From: Plumapathes pennacea
Taxonomy: Eukaryota > Cnidaria > Anthozoa > Antipatharia > Myriopathidae
Assembly (NCBI GenBank): GCA_964036295.1
Contig: OZ038472.1
Coordinates: forward strand, 10,536,068-10,600,067
DNA length: 64,000 bases
Direction: 5' to 3'
Shown here: one piece after another, positions 1-33,443 of the stretch
How positions within the stretch are numbered: position 1 is the stretch's first letter
Layout of the letters: the number at the start of each line of letters is the position of its first letter
The notes under the pieces: generated by a model
The model's input: only the letters and a program-made list of their open reading frames with translations
Database searches by the model: none
What the model was told of the DNA's origin: nothing
Translations under genes and position numbers: made by a program

Positions 1-694
1 AAAGTGGAAGAGCTGGGGGAAGAAGAAGACGAAGAAATGCCCGATGCTGAGGAGAGGCCACGACGCATAAACAATCTTGACTGGTACGATCATCCATTTC
101 TTCATTTGCATTCATTTAGTCGTAATAAACATATATTATAAAAATGCTTTGCTGTTCGTGTATTGTTTCGTTGTGAAGGTGCGTGTTTGAGGGAATCATT
201 TTCAAGTAGCTATTCTCATCTATCTTATGACCGAGCTTCCAAAATATGATCAGGCTTTTTGCGTTTTCTGCAAAAGGTGCTCTTGTGACAACTACCAGAT
301 AATGGATCGAGAGGAAGAATGCATATGCTGCAAGGAATGTGAAGGAACGGTTGCGAAATTACAAGAGAATATTTTGATTCTAAATAATGAAACCCCATTC
401 GAGTGTATAAGTATTCACAGAGGGTTTCAGTCCGTTTGCCTTGACCCTTGGGTTTTGCAGGTGGCATGGTTGGCGTATAAGCAAACATATGATAATGTTT
501 ATGATGGTCCGACTCATAAAAAGTACAGGCACATAGCTTATAGGCAGTATGTGCGCTGGGTACATGGCTATGTGGGCAAAAACATTCGTGTTGCTATTCC
601 CTCCTGTGCTGTTAGTTGCATAAGGGCACACTTTCCACCACCTGGAGATGAAGATAATTTTGCGTTTACGGGATTTAGATACCCAGATCTGTAA
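1..694 (+). CDS. P2X7 receptor cytosolic-domain-like protein, 5' partial
   Basis: Two exons are proposed, <1-83 and 277-694; the 5' end lies outside the window. Exon 1 is acidic (a run of Glu/Asp) and ends in NNLDW at donor G|GTACGA. Exon 2 starts after a pyrimidine-rich acceptor (ttttctgcaaaag). Splicing there joins W to CSCDNYQ..EEECICCKEC, the Cys-rich zinc-binding pattern of the C-terminal ballast domain of P2X7. Further matches are the HRGFQSVCLD stretch, AYRQYVRW, and IPSCAVSCIRAHFP near the end. There is no channel part and no membrane segment. Such stand-alone domains are common in cnidarians and are often automatically named 'P2X purinoceptor 7-like'; their function is unknown. The stop is 23 bp from the stop of the opposite-strand transposase gene, so this may be the second ORF of the same transposon (inference). 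An alternative ATG at 227 would skip the splice but loses the conserved W-C junction. Confidence 0.7.
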
Positions 695-717
695 AAATAT
701 AAGAAGTTGCATGCAGT

Positions 718-3213
718 TTATAAAAACCTGGCAGTATGCTGTGCAACTGCAGTGTCTTTGTCCGGCCTCACATAACTTGAACACAGGGACGGTGGAGTAG
801 CTTCTGCCACTTGTTGGTTGCCCCTGTCCGGCTCTTGCAGTGTTGTGATTAGTTCGTGAAACAAAAGGTCAACATAGTCAAAGGTACAATCAACCAGGAT
901 TTTTCTCACAATGTGTCCTCCCTTCTTGTATTTTGGAAATACAATGGCATACTGGAGTTCACCTTGCTTGTTCTTCTGTTGTTCCCTGTCACTGTTTTCA
1001 TTATAATGCATAGCAGCCAAAAATAACCTGGACTTCATGCCATTGAATGAAAAATGATACATTTTGGGGGCAAAGTGGTTTACAAGGCTATGGTAGCCCT
1101 CCACAGCAGATGTTTGACCATGTGCAGAACATTTTTTGATGTCATTCAATAGCATCTTGGTCGTGACAATTTTTTCCAAGCCATCAAACTCTGCAGTATC
1201 TGGGCTGAACCATTTGATAGCACGTACATCCAAGTCAGACAGTGGGGCATGCACACAAGAGGGAAATCTTTCTCCATGCCCATCATGAATGTTCCGCACA
1301 TGTCTCAATAGGGACTTCCACTTCGACTGGACCATTTCCTCATTGCTTGGTTCTGTAGATATTACTGACCAACAGAAATGGTTTACAATGGATTTTATCC
1401 AGCCTCCTAAAAGCACACAGGACTTGTTCTTAGCAAAATTCTGGAGCTTCTTTTTTAAACTCTTAGCAATGTGCCAGCAATCAAAATAGTGATGAACACC
1501 TTGCCAATTCTCTCTGACCCACTTTTGAATCTGTCTTTGTCGATCAGTGACAAGAGATGTGACTGTCAGGTTAAAATCATTAAAAAGTTGCACCATCTTT
1601 TGAAGGCCTTTCAGTTCCATGTGGCTGGATGATTTGACCTCATTGCTTTGTACAAGTTCAATGGTCAACACTTTGCTTCGGTCTAGATCCATTGCTGTGT
1701 ATGAACCATATTTTGCAGAATGCCCCATACTATCGCATCTGCCATCTGCTCCAACTACCAGCCCAATTCCCTGCAATTCATTAAACAAAGTGTTGCGGTG
1801 CAAAAGCCAAGCATTGCTCACAACATCAATCAGGTATTTGCTTTGGTGTCTAAAAAATGTTCTTGGACTAATTGTAGCAATATGAATTGATTGCAGGGCA
1901 CGCAACAGCTTGTTTGGTAGACAACCCGAAAATAAAATAGACCCACTCAGTAAAATATTTCCAACAGGTGTGCCTCTGACTTCTGGCTGACTTCTCCACT
2001 CCCTCACAGACTTACAACACAAACACTTAATGTATGCAACCACCATACTCCCACATAATTTAAGGGTGTACTGTTACTTTTCTGGAGAAACAAGACAGAC
2101 AGATTGAAAGTAGCATAAGCAGTTGGTTGTGGAAAACAATGTACTTGGGTTGTAGATGAGGCCTTGTTTCATCTGTGAAAACACTTATTGGGACTGGGCT
2201 CTCATCTGTGTCACTGTCACTTTCATAATTTGATGTGTCTTTGCTTGGGTCATAGATATCAGAGTCATCTGAATCTTCATCATCAGTGCCACTGGCATCA
2301 CCATCATCACTTGCATCATCTTCATCATCTGTGTGAGTCTGGGGCTCTAGTCTCTTACGCTTGTTAGGCCCTGGAGTGAGATCTAGATCAGCTTGAATGC
2401 CAATGCTTTTGCTGCGGGGTTTACTTGGGACATATTATTTTGTCTGCGTTCCCTTAGTCACCATAGTTGGCTTAGTCTGTTGCTTGTCAGCAGCTGCAGT
2501 CTCTCCATTTGACCCACTTGTGCTGGCTGGGGTGCTGGGACCACTTGGAGTAGAGGTTGCATGTATCTCCTGAAAAAGTCTGGCATTTTCTCTTTTGATA
2601 AAAGCCGACCTCGACCTGCGAGGAGTTTTTAAAATCCCCCTGTTCCACAGATGGAGACTCAGTGGAAATTACGGTAAGAATTGTTGGCAAGACATTTTTC
2701 TTGTCCAACAAAAGTCTGAAATTACAAATGGCTCAAATTTGACTTCTGGTCGCCCGATTCGAATCATGTCGCTAAAAAGTAAAAAACACACAGAAAGAAA
2801 CGAATGGAACATTTACAAAATTATTAGGTACCGAAAAGCAAACGACTTTCAGATAGCTTAAAGGCGAAAAAACAGCTCTGTTCGACGCGTCTGAGTACAC
2901 TCAATTTGACGACTACGAACTTGCCGCATACATCGAAAAACAAATAATAACATCGAGATTCGTGCCTACAAGCCAACGGTAAATTGATTTTTACGGACCT
3001 TTTTGACAAACCAGCTCTGTATTGTCCAGCATTCAGGAAACACTCGTCCCGAAAATGTTTACTGCACAATACGGATCGAGCGCTCGGTGTCCATTTATCT
3101 CTCTTCGTTTTCACAAAGTTCGTCCACAGTCGCGCTACGGAAGCATCCTTTGGCCACTCATACAACTGCTTATCCTTTTGATCACACCCTGCGGCAACAC
3201 AGCGGCTCGGCAT
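718..3213 (-). pseudogene. THAP-type DDE transposase-derived gene (P/Kolobok-like), disrupted
   Basis: Read on the minus strand. The exon starting with ATG at 3213-3211 encodes a THAP zinc finger (MPSRCVAAGC...LCSKHF, C2CH pattern). A second exon begins near 2715 after acceptor tttgtaatttcag. It carries a basic stretch, a Ser/Thr/Pro linker, an acidic Asp-rich linker (about 2345-2200), then the conserved transposase body at 2046-718. The body shows candidate acidic residues in GADGRCDS, VTDRQRQIQKW, YFDCWHIAKSLKKKL and SAVEGYHSLVNHFAPK. Three lesions are visible: a frame change at the G/A-rich run near 2620-2640, an in-frame TAA at about 2436 just after KGTQTK, and a one-base frame change near 2058-2062 between the two halves of a CxxC zinc ribbon. 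The body alone is a clean 442-codon ORF, so decay is recent or some lesions are sequencing errors. Family naming is from recognised motifs only; the P versus Kolobok assignment is unsure. Confidence 0.6.
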
Positions 3214-3539
3214 TTTGATAAACGAGGAAAAAATTGCGTAAACAAAGGTATGAACACTTCGCTTTAACACAGTTATGGAATGGGTTCTGGATGTGACGTC
3301 ACACCTCGTTTTCATGCCGCGTGCGAGAATCAAAAACAATGCCGAAAAACTGAAACTTCGCCGGCCTGTAACTTTCAGAAGGAAAGAGGTATTTTCATTC
3401 TGTTTTTTTCCTCTAAATCAATATGGCACAAACAATTTAAAAATGACCTACCAAAATCAATCAAAAACCGTGTCACTTGCACTTTAAATTTCCCAAAAAA
3501 ATTACCACAACACATTAGGAATGAGTGCGATGGTTGGGA

Positions 3540-3710
3540 TCGTCCGGGTTAAAATGGCCTCCAGAATGACTGAAACCCCTTTACTTGACTCCGAAGATGA
3601 CTACTGCTCAGAAAATCGAAACGTCAGTCAACTACAACAGTCTTCCTGGAGATTACTCTAACCTGGATGATCCCAACTAACGTACTGTTCACGCTCCTGA
3701 GTTAAACCCA
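3540..3710 (+). repeat. Possible retroelement 3' tail (Penelope-like or LINE)
   Basis: Contains the series GAAGATGACTACTGCTCAG followed by TCGAAACGTCAGTCAAC, a motif pattern that recurs in 3' tails of metazoan Penelope-like elements and some LINEs. A related AAAACGTCAGC string occurs at about 51715-51730. No RT or endonuclease coding is attached. Identification is from memory of the motif only. Confidence 0.3.
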
Positions 3711-3850
3711 TTTGCCACAGTAGAAAAGCAGCTGCAATTCAAAATTGTGAATTGGCCAAAATGAAAGTAGGAAATGTTTAGTTAATAAATGTAACAAGAG
3801 TAGCACTCGCCAGAATGCAGAGGCCTGTCAAAGACAGTGTATTGTATTGT

Positions 3851-4168
3851 AGAGCGTTTTTCGAATGACTTTTGAAAACCAAAGCAATCACAGAGCCAAT
3901 CAATGAGGCAAGCAAAAATACATCAGATCAGTTAGAAGTCCGAGCAAAACCAAAACCAAGTAATTGCGATTGGTTTTACAAACCAATCAACAAGTGCGAG
4001 AACACGCCATTGCGACTTGCTTTCTTGCGTGAGAATATCCCAATCAGGTCTCGCTTTTGCTCTTGATTGGTGAAGAATGTTGTTGAAGTTGCTAGAACCA
4101 GTCGGAAAGCGTAGCAAACGCAAAACCAAAAAAATTACACAATTACTTTCGACAGTCATCCGGCTCTA
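3851..4168. mobile_element. MITE family 1 copy (TAGAGC-type termini)
   Basis: Starts AGAGCGTTTTTCGAATGAC and ends GACAGTCATCCGGCTCTA. The ends are degenerate inverted repeats shared with copies at 8281, 12618, 52391 and 61240. The interior is rich in AAACCAAAACCAAA blocks with ATTGGT/CCAAT motifs. About 318 bp. Confidence 0.75.
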
Positions 4169-4808
4169 TGTACGATCTGTATTGTATGTACTATCTGGAC
4201 GATGAAATATATAGTCGTGCAGTGCACTCGGGTGTTCGCGAATTGCAGATTATAATCAACATAAATTTTATTTAAACCGTCCGACAGACTTAATGTATAA
4301 TATGGCGCAACCTGCGTTTCCAATCCTCCTGGCCTGAATTATCTATATATCCTGAATTTCAAGTTTTTCTCTAAGAAATGTCAATTGGAACAATTTTTTA
4401 TTTTCAATAAATGCTCAGAGGGGGAACATTGCAATACCCTAATGAGATCATCCCAATCGCCAATCGCCAACTACCCAGACGCCGACGTTGAACCTATGCT
4501 CATATTGCGGGCATATTGCAAAACCTTCAAAATCTTTTAATTTTTAAACTAGATTCCAAAGTCACACAAAAAAAAACAAAGTGCAGCTCAACTTGGGAAA
4601 ATAATAAATCTTTTTTTTTTCAGGGCACTGCAATGGTTGCGGTTCGAAGCTGTGTATCGAAAAAAAAAAAACCGCGAATCAGTCAAACTTTACTCTGCAC
4701 CGTCTCAGTGCGAGCGTTTTAATTTTTGGAGCAAAGTTTATTTTTATTGAAGGATTAACCTGATGCTGTATTAAACTACACTATTCATTCGACTTTTTAT
4801 TGACACAG

Positions 4809-27612
<22,804 letters not shown>

Positions 27613-27968
27613 ATGATGTGAAGCCGACATAGATCTCTAACACAGTTGTATTCACAGAAATAGGACCAAATCAAGTCATTTAGAAATTAAACTTTAAACT
27701 AAGTCGGTTTTTACGTAGGATAATGACAATGATAATAGTAATAACGCTAATAATAATAATAATAATAATAAGCCTCTATTTATACACAATTTAGTTTAAA
27801 ACTTACAGCTTGTGGGGTCGTGAAGTAACGAAAGATAAATACCATAAACTACATAAATGAATAGAACAAATGCATACTTATCTATTTACACTGTATGCAA
27901 TCTATGATTTAAGTAAGTTTTTAACAATTCTCGTTTAGTAGTATACGAAGTCTTTCGTTGTAAAGTTA

Positions 27969-28103
27969 TAGAGGGTTTGCACGGCGGCCATGTTGGATGG
28001 CAGGAACAAGGAAATATTTTTCCATAACAATAGCATTTCTTTCCCAGAAGAATTGAATTTTATTGTTCCTGCCATCCAACATGGCCGCCGTGCAAACCCT
28101 CTA
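27969..28103. mobile_element. Short MITE (TAGAGGGTTTGCACGGCGGC ends)
   Basis: The 135-bp element has ~40-bp near-perfect inverted arms (TAGAGGGTTTGCACGGCGGC … GCCGCCGTGCAAACCCTCTA) around a short A/T-rich middle. TA at the edges. Confidence 0.9.
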
Positions 28104-28229
28104 TTGGTAGATGCAGACATGACGGAAAAATCAAAATCTCTAAACGTATCTAAAAGGTTTAGTTTGTGTTTGATGTCTTTGGATTACACATTTACACCCA
28201 CACAGGGTGTTACAACTTCAATCTTTCAA

Positions 28230-28800
28230 TCTAGAAATTATCCCCGAGCGTACGCGAGGGTAATAATCACGACGCTAATGCTGTAGTATCGCGCTATTTG
28301 GAAACTCCAAGCGCGTCTCCATCTCGAAATTTAATGTTGTCGGTCTGTCAGTCAGTCATGTCATAAGCACTGACGCAATCGATTAGCGTATCCGCCAGTA
28401 GTTTTACTGACAAAAAGATTTGAACGAAGCAACAATTGTACGTAACTGCGTTCACGAAAATGAATTTTTAAATTGAATTTAATGAATTTAAAAAACTGGA
28501 AAAATTTGAAACACAACAGTGTCGCGAAGCTCGTGCTCAAATAAGAAGGGAACAGGCACGGGCAGGGCGGAATCGTGAAACGATCGAATAGTGTCAAATA
28601 CATCTACAGAAAAGATGACAATCATGTTATGACCGACAGCATCAGGAATAGAAGCGTGCCGAAGAAACGACTCCGCGAAGAGATCAGCGCTTGAAAGCAA
28701 ACCGGGAACTTCAGAAACAAAAGCGGGCCAAGAAGAGAACTCCGCAAAGAGAATTTAACGTTTACATTAAGGATGATTCAAATTTTGACAAGACCGCCCT
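28230..28800 (+). pseudogene. Decayed copy of the STPR-type element
   Basis: Begins with CCCCGAGCGTACGCGAGGG and TAATAATCACGACGCTAATG, shared with 40330-40420. It then carries broken coding resembling KRARRNDSAKRSALESKPG-type repeats (AAGCGTGCCGAAGAAACGAC) and VYIKDDSNFDKTA. Frame is lost by stops. Confidence 0.6.
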
Positions 28801-29565
28801 GGTGCTCAATGCATTAGAGATTGGAATTTTTGGGGTTTCGACAAAAGACTGAACCCGTCCGGTCTGCTGACCCCCCTCTATAAAATACTGACCCCTGTAA
28901 AATACTGACCACCTCCAAAAACTTTCATCTCGATTAGTATTACGCGCCCAGGCTGTGTTTTCTGAGGCTAGCGAAGTGGACCGAAGAGGCATAACATTAA
29001 AATTATACGCTCGAATCACGTAAAGCGTTTGCACCATACGTTCAAACGCAAGTCGGCTAATTCTTTGTGCTGATCCGAGTTTTGATCTGTTAAATGCCTT
29101 CAATGTCTGGGTATCATTCCCTCTGTTCCTGCATTAAGTGTGTGCGTTTTCCCTATTCTTAAATTTTCCCAGTTTCCCCAGAAAAAAAATCGTTTCTTAT
29201 AGAACAGTTTAGCGTAAACACAGATGCGACGCGACATTTTGGAAGCGGGCCAGCTGATTCAAGCTAACAGAAATAGGTCACAAATCATCTTGTGGCGCAA
29301 GAGAGGTGCCTGTGGCAAATACCATTTCTTCATACAAAATTAGAAGACACGCAGTAGACACATGCACCTCTCAGGTGCCTATTTTTGAATGTTTGCGCGG
29401 GCTTTTGCTGCGTAAAACATCGGAATAGAATCACGTCCCCGCGTTCACATTACATGATCTTGAGATGTGTCGTGTAAGCATACATGAGAGCTCTACCCAG
29501 CAATGCCGTTCATAATCGATTAATAGAGCGTGGGGCCTTTGCTAATATTGTATTTTTAGTTACTT

Positions 29566-29798
29566 TTGTCCCCCGAACGAAGTGAGGGGTTACTAACCGT
29601 GACAGCATTTGATCGAGTGAATGTTCGTCTGTCAGTCAGTCAAGATGTGGACAACACTTCATGTAAAGACTAACAGAAAACTATTCTACTCCTTATAAGG
29701 CAGTTCGTTCCTTATAAAGGATGCGTGCAGATTTGAACTAGCCTTTGAACTAATGTCGAATTGAATGGATCATATTGATTCATTCTGTGTTAAAGAAA
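29566..29798 (+). repeat. 5' part of the STPR-type element
   Basis: CCCCCGAACGAAGTGAGGGG opening, then GTCAGTCAGTC and TTCGTTCCTTATAAAGG strings shared with 22490-22720. Leads directly into the ORF at 29799. Confidence 0.6.
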
Positions 29799-30284
29799 AT
29801 GAATTTGGAAGCTGAAAAACTGAATGAGGCTCGTCTTCAGAAACGAAGAGAGTATGAAAGAGCAAGGCGCAAGCGTGAAACAATCGAAGAGCGAAAAATT
29901 CGTCTTGAGCAAAGACGAGAAGTACAAAGCCTCCGAAAAGAAACGCAGAGACCAGAAAGTCCCGCCACAAAACGATGCTACAACAGAGAGCAACAGAAGC
30001 AAAGCCGGTCCAAGCTAACATCTCCGGAAAGACAAAAGCGCTTGAAAGCGAATCGAGAGTTTCAGAATCAAAAGCGTGCCCAGCAGAAAACTCCGGAAAG
30101 ACAACAGCGCATGAATGCCGACCAAAAGCGACATGAACAGAAGCGGGTAACACAGACAACTCCGCAAAGGGAACAGTGCTTCAAAGCAAATCGGGAGCTT
30201 CAGACGCCGTTTTGTGTTAAACTCAGATACTTATTCAGAAAGGACAAGCAACAAAGGTTAGTGGAAATCGAACAATCACCGTGA
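29799..30284 (+). CDS. STPR-like Arg/Lys/Glu-rich repeat protein, transposon-associated
   Basis: 161-codon frame from ATG 29799 to TGA 30284. The protein is a continuous charged helix built of ~22-23-residue units with the pattern ERQKRLKANRE..QKRA..TPERQ, resembling the score-and-three-peptide (STPR) DNA-binding repeat. I count about four units of varying quality. Fragments or decayed copies of the same element occur at 22490, 28230 and 40290, so this is a repeat-family ORF, not a host gene. In cnidarian genomes such repeats often head Helitron-helicase-like proteins (recollection, not shown here); no helicase follows. The C-terminal LRYLFRKDKQQ...VEIEQSP stretch is shared with the 40.6-kb copy. 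Confidence 0.55.
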   Translation: MNLEAEKLNEARLQKRREYERARRKRETIEERKIRLEQRREVQSLRKETQRPESPATKRCYNREQQKQSRSKLTSPERQKRLKANREFQNQKRAQQKTPERQQRMNADQKRHEQKRVTQTTPQREQCFKANRELQTPFCVKLRYLFRKDKQQRLVEIEQSP

Positions 30285-31490
30285 CAAATATATTCTATAC
30301 CGTATAGCTTGTATATCTCTGTATGCTAATCATTTTCCCTCGAAGTATTGTTTTACTACGCTTCTGTCGCCAGTTTCGGCTACCGTATTCGCTCAGAGCA
30401 ATCGGAACTTGGAGTCTTGAATAATTTAGTCAGATGTCTTATTTTTCTGTAATCTGACACGCGGTGATTGCAGCGAGAATCGTTCACAAGCCCTTAGGAA
30501 ATATTACTGGGTCTGAAGGCCGTGTATAATTTGAAGTAAACTGTTCAAGTTTTGCTTTGATTCTGGGAGAAATCTTGCTGTTTTGAGTGGGTTCACATAC
30601 AAAACAAGTGAGCCTATTAAATAGCCTGTGTCTGGTGCATGCAGTTCAGAGTAAAAACAAATCGCACAGGAAGCCTATTTAATTGTACTGCCTATGAATT
30701 CAAAATTGGAAAATCAGTGTTCCTTTTTCCCCGTACTACGACGGCCGACCAACTTCAAACTTTGAGTATTAAATTTTGAGAACGTGCTTGGCAGACTGTA
30801 TGAGTTAATTTGACATGCCGACCGTGGGAAATACCGTCACGCAATCGATTCTTTTTTTAACGCAAAAGTATAACACACACCATTATTTTTCTCCTTCCCT
30901 TGCGTGTAGCACTTGAGTTCGAAGAAAAGATTGAGTCAACATTTCGGTAAAACAAAGGCCACTCTTGTTGGGAGTTACCAAAAGTAAAAGTCCCATTAAT
31001 GGCAGAGTGAGGGGGTATCTGCGATTATCGTATTTCTAGTATTAATGTAACAAGGCCAAATAACTGATTGTTATTGTCATTGTTATGATGTTATGCTGTT
31101 TATGCTTATGCTTGCGTTGTATGTGTAAACCAGCCTCATGTACTTGCCGACTTTTACAATGACTGGCTTCAGTGTTTTTTAAAACAAAACAAAAAAAGAT
31201 TTTCCGGACCCCAGGGGACATTTTAACCCCACAACTGACATTTTAGATCCATCACTGCGGTGAGGGCGCGGCAAACTCCATAGGCAGCGGTTGATGTTCT
31301 ATCAGCTCGACTCAGGTCTCGTAACGCTGAGGTGAAAATTGCTTCACTGTGCAACACCAGCAAAGGCAGCTTTTGAAGTCACCACGACGTCATTTCTAAC
31401 ACGAGCGTTGACGTAATCATGAGGGACTCCCCCCGTCAGTATCGACCAATCAACATCTAGAAAACTTCTGACTGCCCCCCAGTCCTCTGT
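30285..31490. other. Intergenic, nothing recognised
   Basis: No coding frame with recognisable domains and no clear terminal repeats. Confidence 0.4.
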
Positions 31491-31497
31491 GGATAAA

Positions 31498-31555
31498 TAT
31501 AAAGTTTGGGGCGGCCATGTTTTCTTCCTTTTCTTTTTGCCGCGTCTCTTCGAAG
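31498..31555 (+). promoter_or_regulatory. Candidate TATA promoter with pyrimidine-rich (TOP-like) first exon
   Basis: TATAAAG at 31498-31504. A pyrimidine tract starting with C (CCTTTTCTTTTTGCC) begins 30 bp downstream at about 31527-31528, the spacing expected for a start site. A donor-like TCGAAG|GTTAGA follows at 31555. It could be the 5' exon of the TNF receptor gene. If transcription began further up, an ATG at 31517 would join the exon at 33444 in phase 0. No transcript support. Confidence 0.35.
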
Positions 31556-31560
31556 GTTAG

Positions 31561-32510
31561 ATGTCATGTTAACGGTGGACTTTTACCTGCATAATCCACT
31601 AAGATGCACATTTATGGCTGATGATGCGATTCTCTGAATCGTAGCAAACACCGATATGACTCGGATCATCCGAGGATCATTGGTATGTCAAATTCTCCGC
31701 ATTCCTTTTTTATTTTCTAACTTTACTTCAGTTTTAGATAAGTAACATTAGAGCTAGAAAACTTACATTTGCAGCTCTTTAACCCTAATGTATTTGAACT
31801 TTTACAGGAATGGCTGATCTTGCGACTTGTCTTAACAATCTCACTTTGTTTTAATAGATTGTCATTGTGTGCATGATTTCCCGGCCGCCATATGTCTCTT
31901 CGTTTTATCAGTGATATTTTGACAGCTGTAATTTCCCGCAGGCATGTCCTTGTGGTAAGTAAAACGTTTTGTCGATATATATTTAGTACCTTTATACGAT
32001 ACGTTTTCTTGCGTTGCTAGGAAGTATGTATAAGTTATAAAGTGATTTTTATTAGGTTTAATTTGTGCATTCTGGAAGCTGAAGCCCATGTCTAAGTAGT
32101 CAAAACTCTTCAAACAAGACAATTCACAGGACTTTAAATTTGTGTGTTACATGGTAAATATGACCGTCTGTGCGAGATCATGAAGAATCACGAAACATAT
32201 GACGATCTTTTCTTCGTGAAACGTTATATTTGTACGTATGACTCGAAAGATATGAGCGACTTGGGAAGTCAGTCAAATAGATAGCTGCTGAACTTTAATA
32301 TAACCAACTTGCACAAGTTAGTTTCACAATGTTGTCAAGAATATTAATCGATTTTAATACCATTAGTACATACAGATAATATCAATCAGATACATTTACT
32401 TATTTACAAATCTGTCATCATGCCAATATGAGTACATGTATATGCTGACAGCAAAATATATACAGACTTACAACATCAAATACAAAAGTGGGTACATGGG
32501 TACAGGTCTT
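31561..32510. other. Intron or intergenic, nothing recognised
   Basis: Between the candidate first exon and the LINE remnant. A TGATGA/CTCTGA pair at 31617-31640 was considered as a box C/D snoRNA and not accepted. Confidence 0.35.
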
Positions 32511-32519
32511 ACATTATAG

Positions 32520-33070
32520 ATTTTCTATATTATATGTGCTATGATCAGTTTCATACAGAAGCTGGATACTTGAGGACGAGGCATGTAATCTTCAAAAGAC
32601 CAATTTACTTTTGGTATAGAATTATTTAGGCTATAATCAATATTGGCAAAAAACTGTTAAACTCATTTGCAATTCTGATGGAGTCAATGTAATGACTTCA
32701 TTGGATTAATTATTTTACTGGGGACTTTAGAGGCTTCAGGTTTTAGAGAGATCAGTTGTTTTAGTCCTTTCCACATATTTTTGATATTGTTTCTATATTT
32801 TCAGAAAAGTAATTGAGAGATAATATGACCAGTGTTACTTAATATGATCAAGTGCTTTAATTAGTTTTCTATAGAGTTTGTATCTTATATGATAGTACTG
32901 ATTTTTTGTTTTTACATATTTTCTGAATAGTGTATTTTTCTTGCCAATCGATATTACTTAGGGCTGGGGTAATCCATGGCTTCCACCTAGGTTTGCTTTC
33001 TCTCCTGAATAGTTTACTCAAAGGAATGTGCTGATCAATAGTATTTGTAGCAGTGGAATAGAAAGTTCCA
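32520..33070 (-). mobile_element. Non-LTR retrotransposon (LINE) remnant
   Basis: On the minus strand broken frames read HIPLSKLFRRESKPRWKPWIT, and further on IANEFNSFFANIDYSLNNSIP. These are hallmark segments of the region between endonuclease and reverse transcriptase in CR1/L2/Jockey-like LINEs. Several stops and shifts; dead. Confidence 0.65.
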
Positions 33071-33443
33071 CAGCCTGATTGGCACAGACTTCAAGAACTG
33101 TCTTGTCAAGATACTGTACAGTTAAATCAACAGAAAATTGGAGTGAAAAACAAATACGGAAAGTTGTAAATATCACTGTTATACTTATGGTACTTGAAGG
33201 TATTAGGCTACAAGGTATTTACAGCAATGAAAAAATGGAAAGAAGGGTGTTTGGAAAAGTTGGGATTTTATTAGGCCACCCATCACAAGTCTGTATGCAA
33301 GTTCTGATTTGTAACAAGTTCTTAGGTCAACTTGGGTTTCCTAAAAATGTTGCCTGGTTTATCTGGAAATGGAAAACAGCACATGGAATGGCCTATAAAG
33401 TACTGTACAATGTCCTAATGTTTTGATCTGTGTTTTTAAACAG

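Larger units (their letters stand above)
3214..4808. other. Gap between transposase gene and receptor gene A
   Basis: No exon is recognised here. It should contain, or lie downstream of, the missing start and signal-peptide exon of gene A, because the first exon seen there begins in phase 1. No ATG-hydrophobic-donor combination was found. The stretch holds a possible retroelement tail (about 3540-3710) and a MITE (3851-4168). Confidence 0.4.
27613..29565. other. Intergenic region after gene A
   Basis: Holds a short foldback element (27969-28103) and a decayed element copy (28230-28800). No gene recognised. 28800-29565 shows nothing clear. Confidence 0.5.

Noticed and set aside
31605-31690. 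Box C/D snoRNA in a TOP-gene intron
   Set aside because: A TGATGA and a CTCTGA are present, but no terminal D box with a closing stem was found.
33079-33426. 115-codon open frame just upstream of the TNF receptor
   Set aside because: No domain, no signal peptide, and it is out of step with the receptor frame; it lies next to the LINE remnant.
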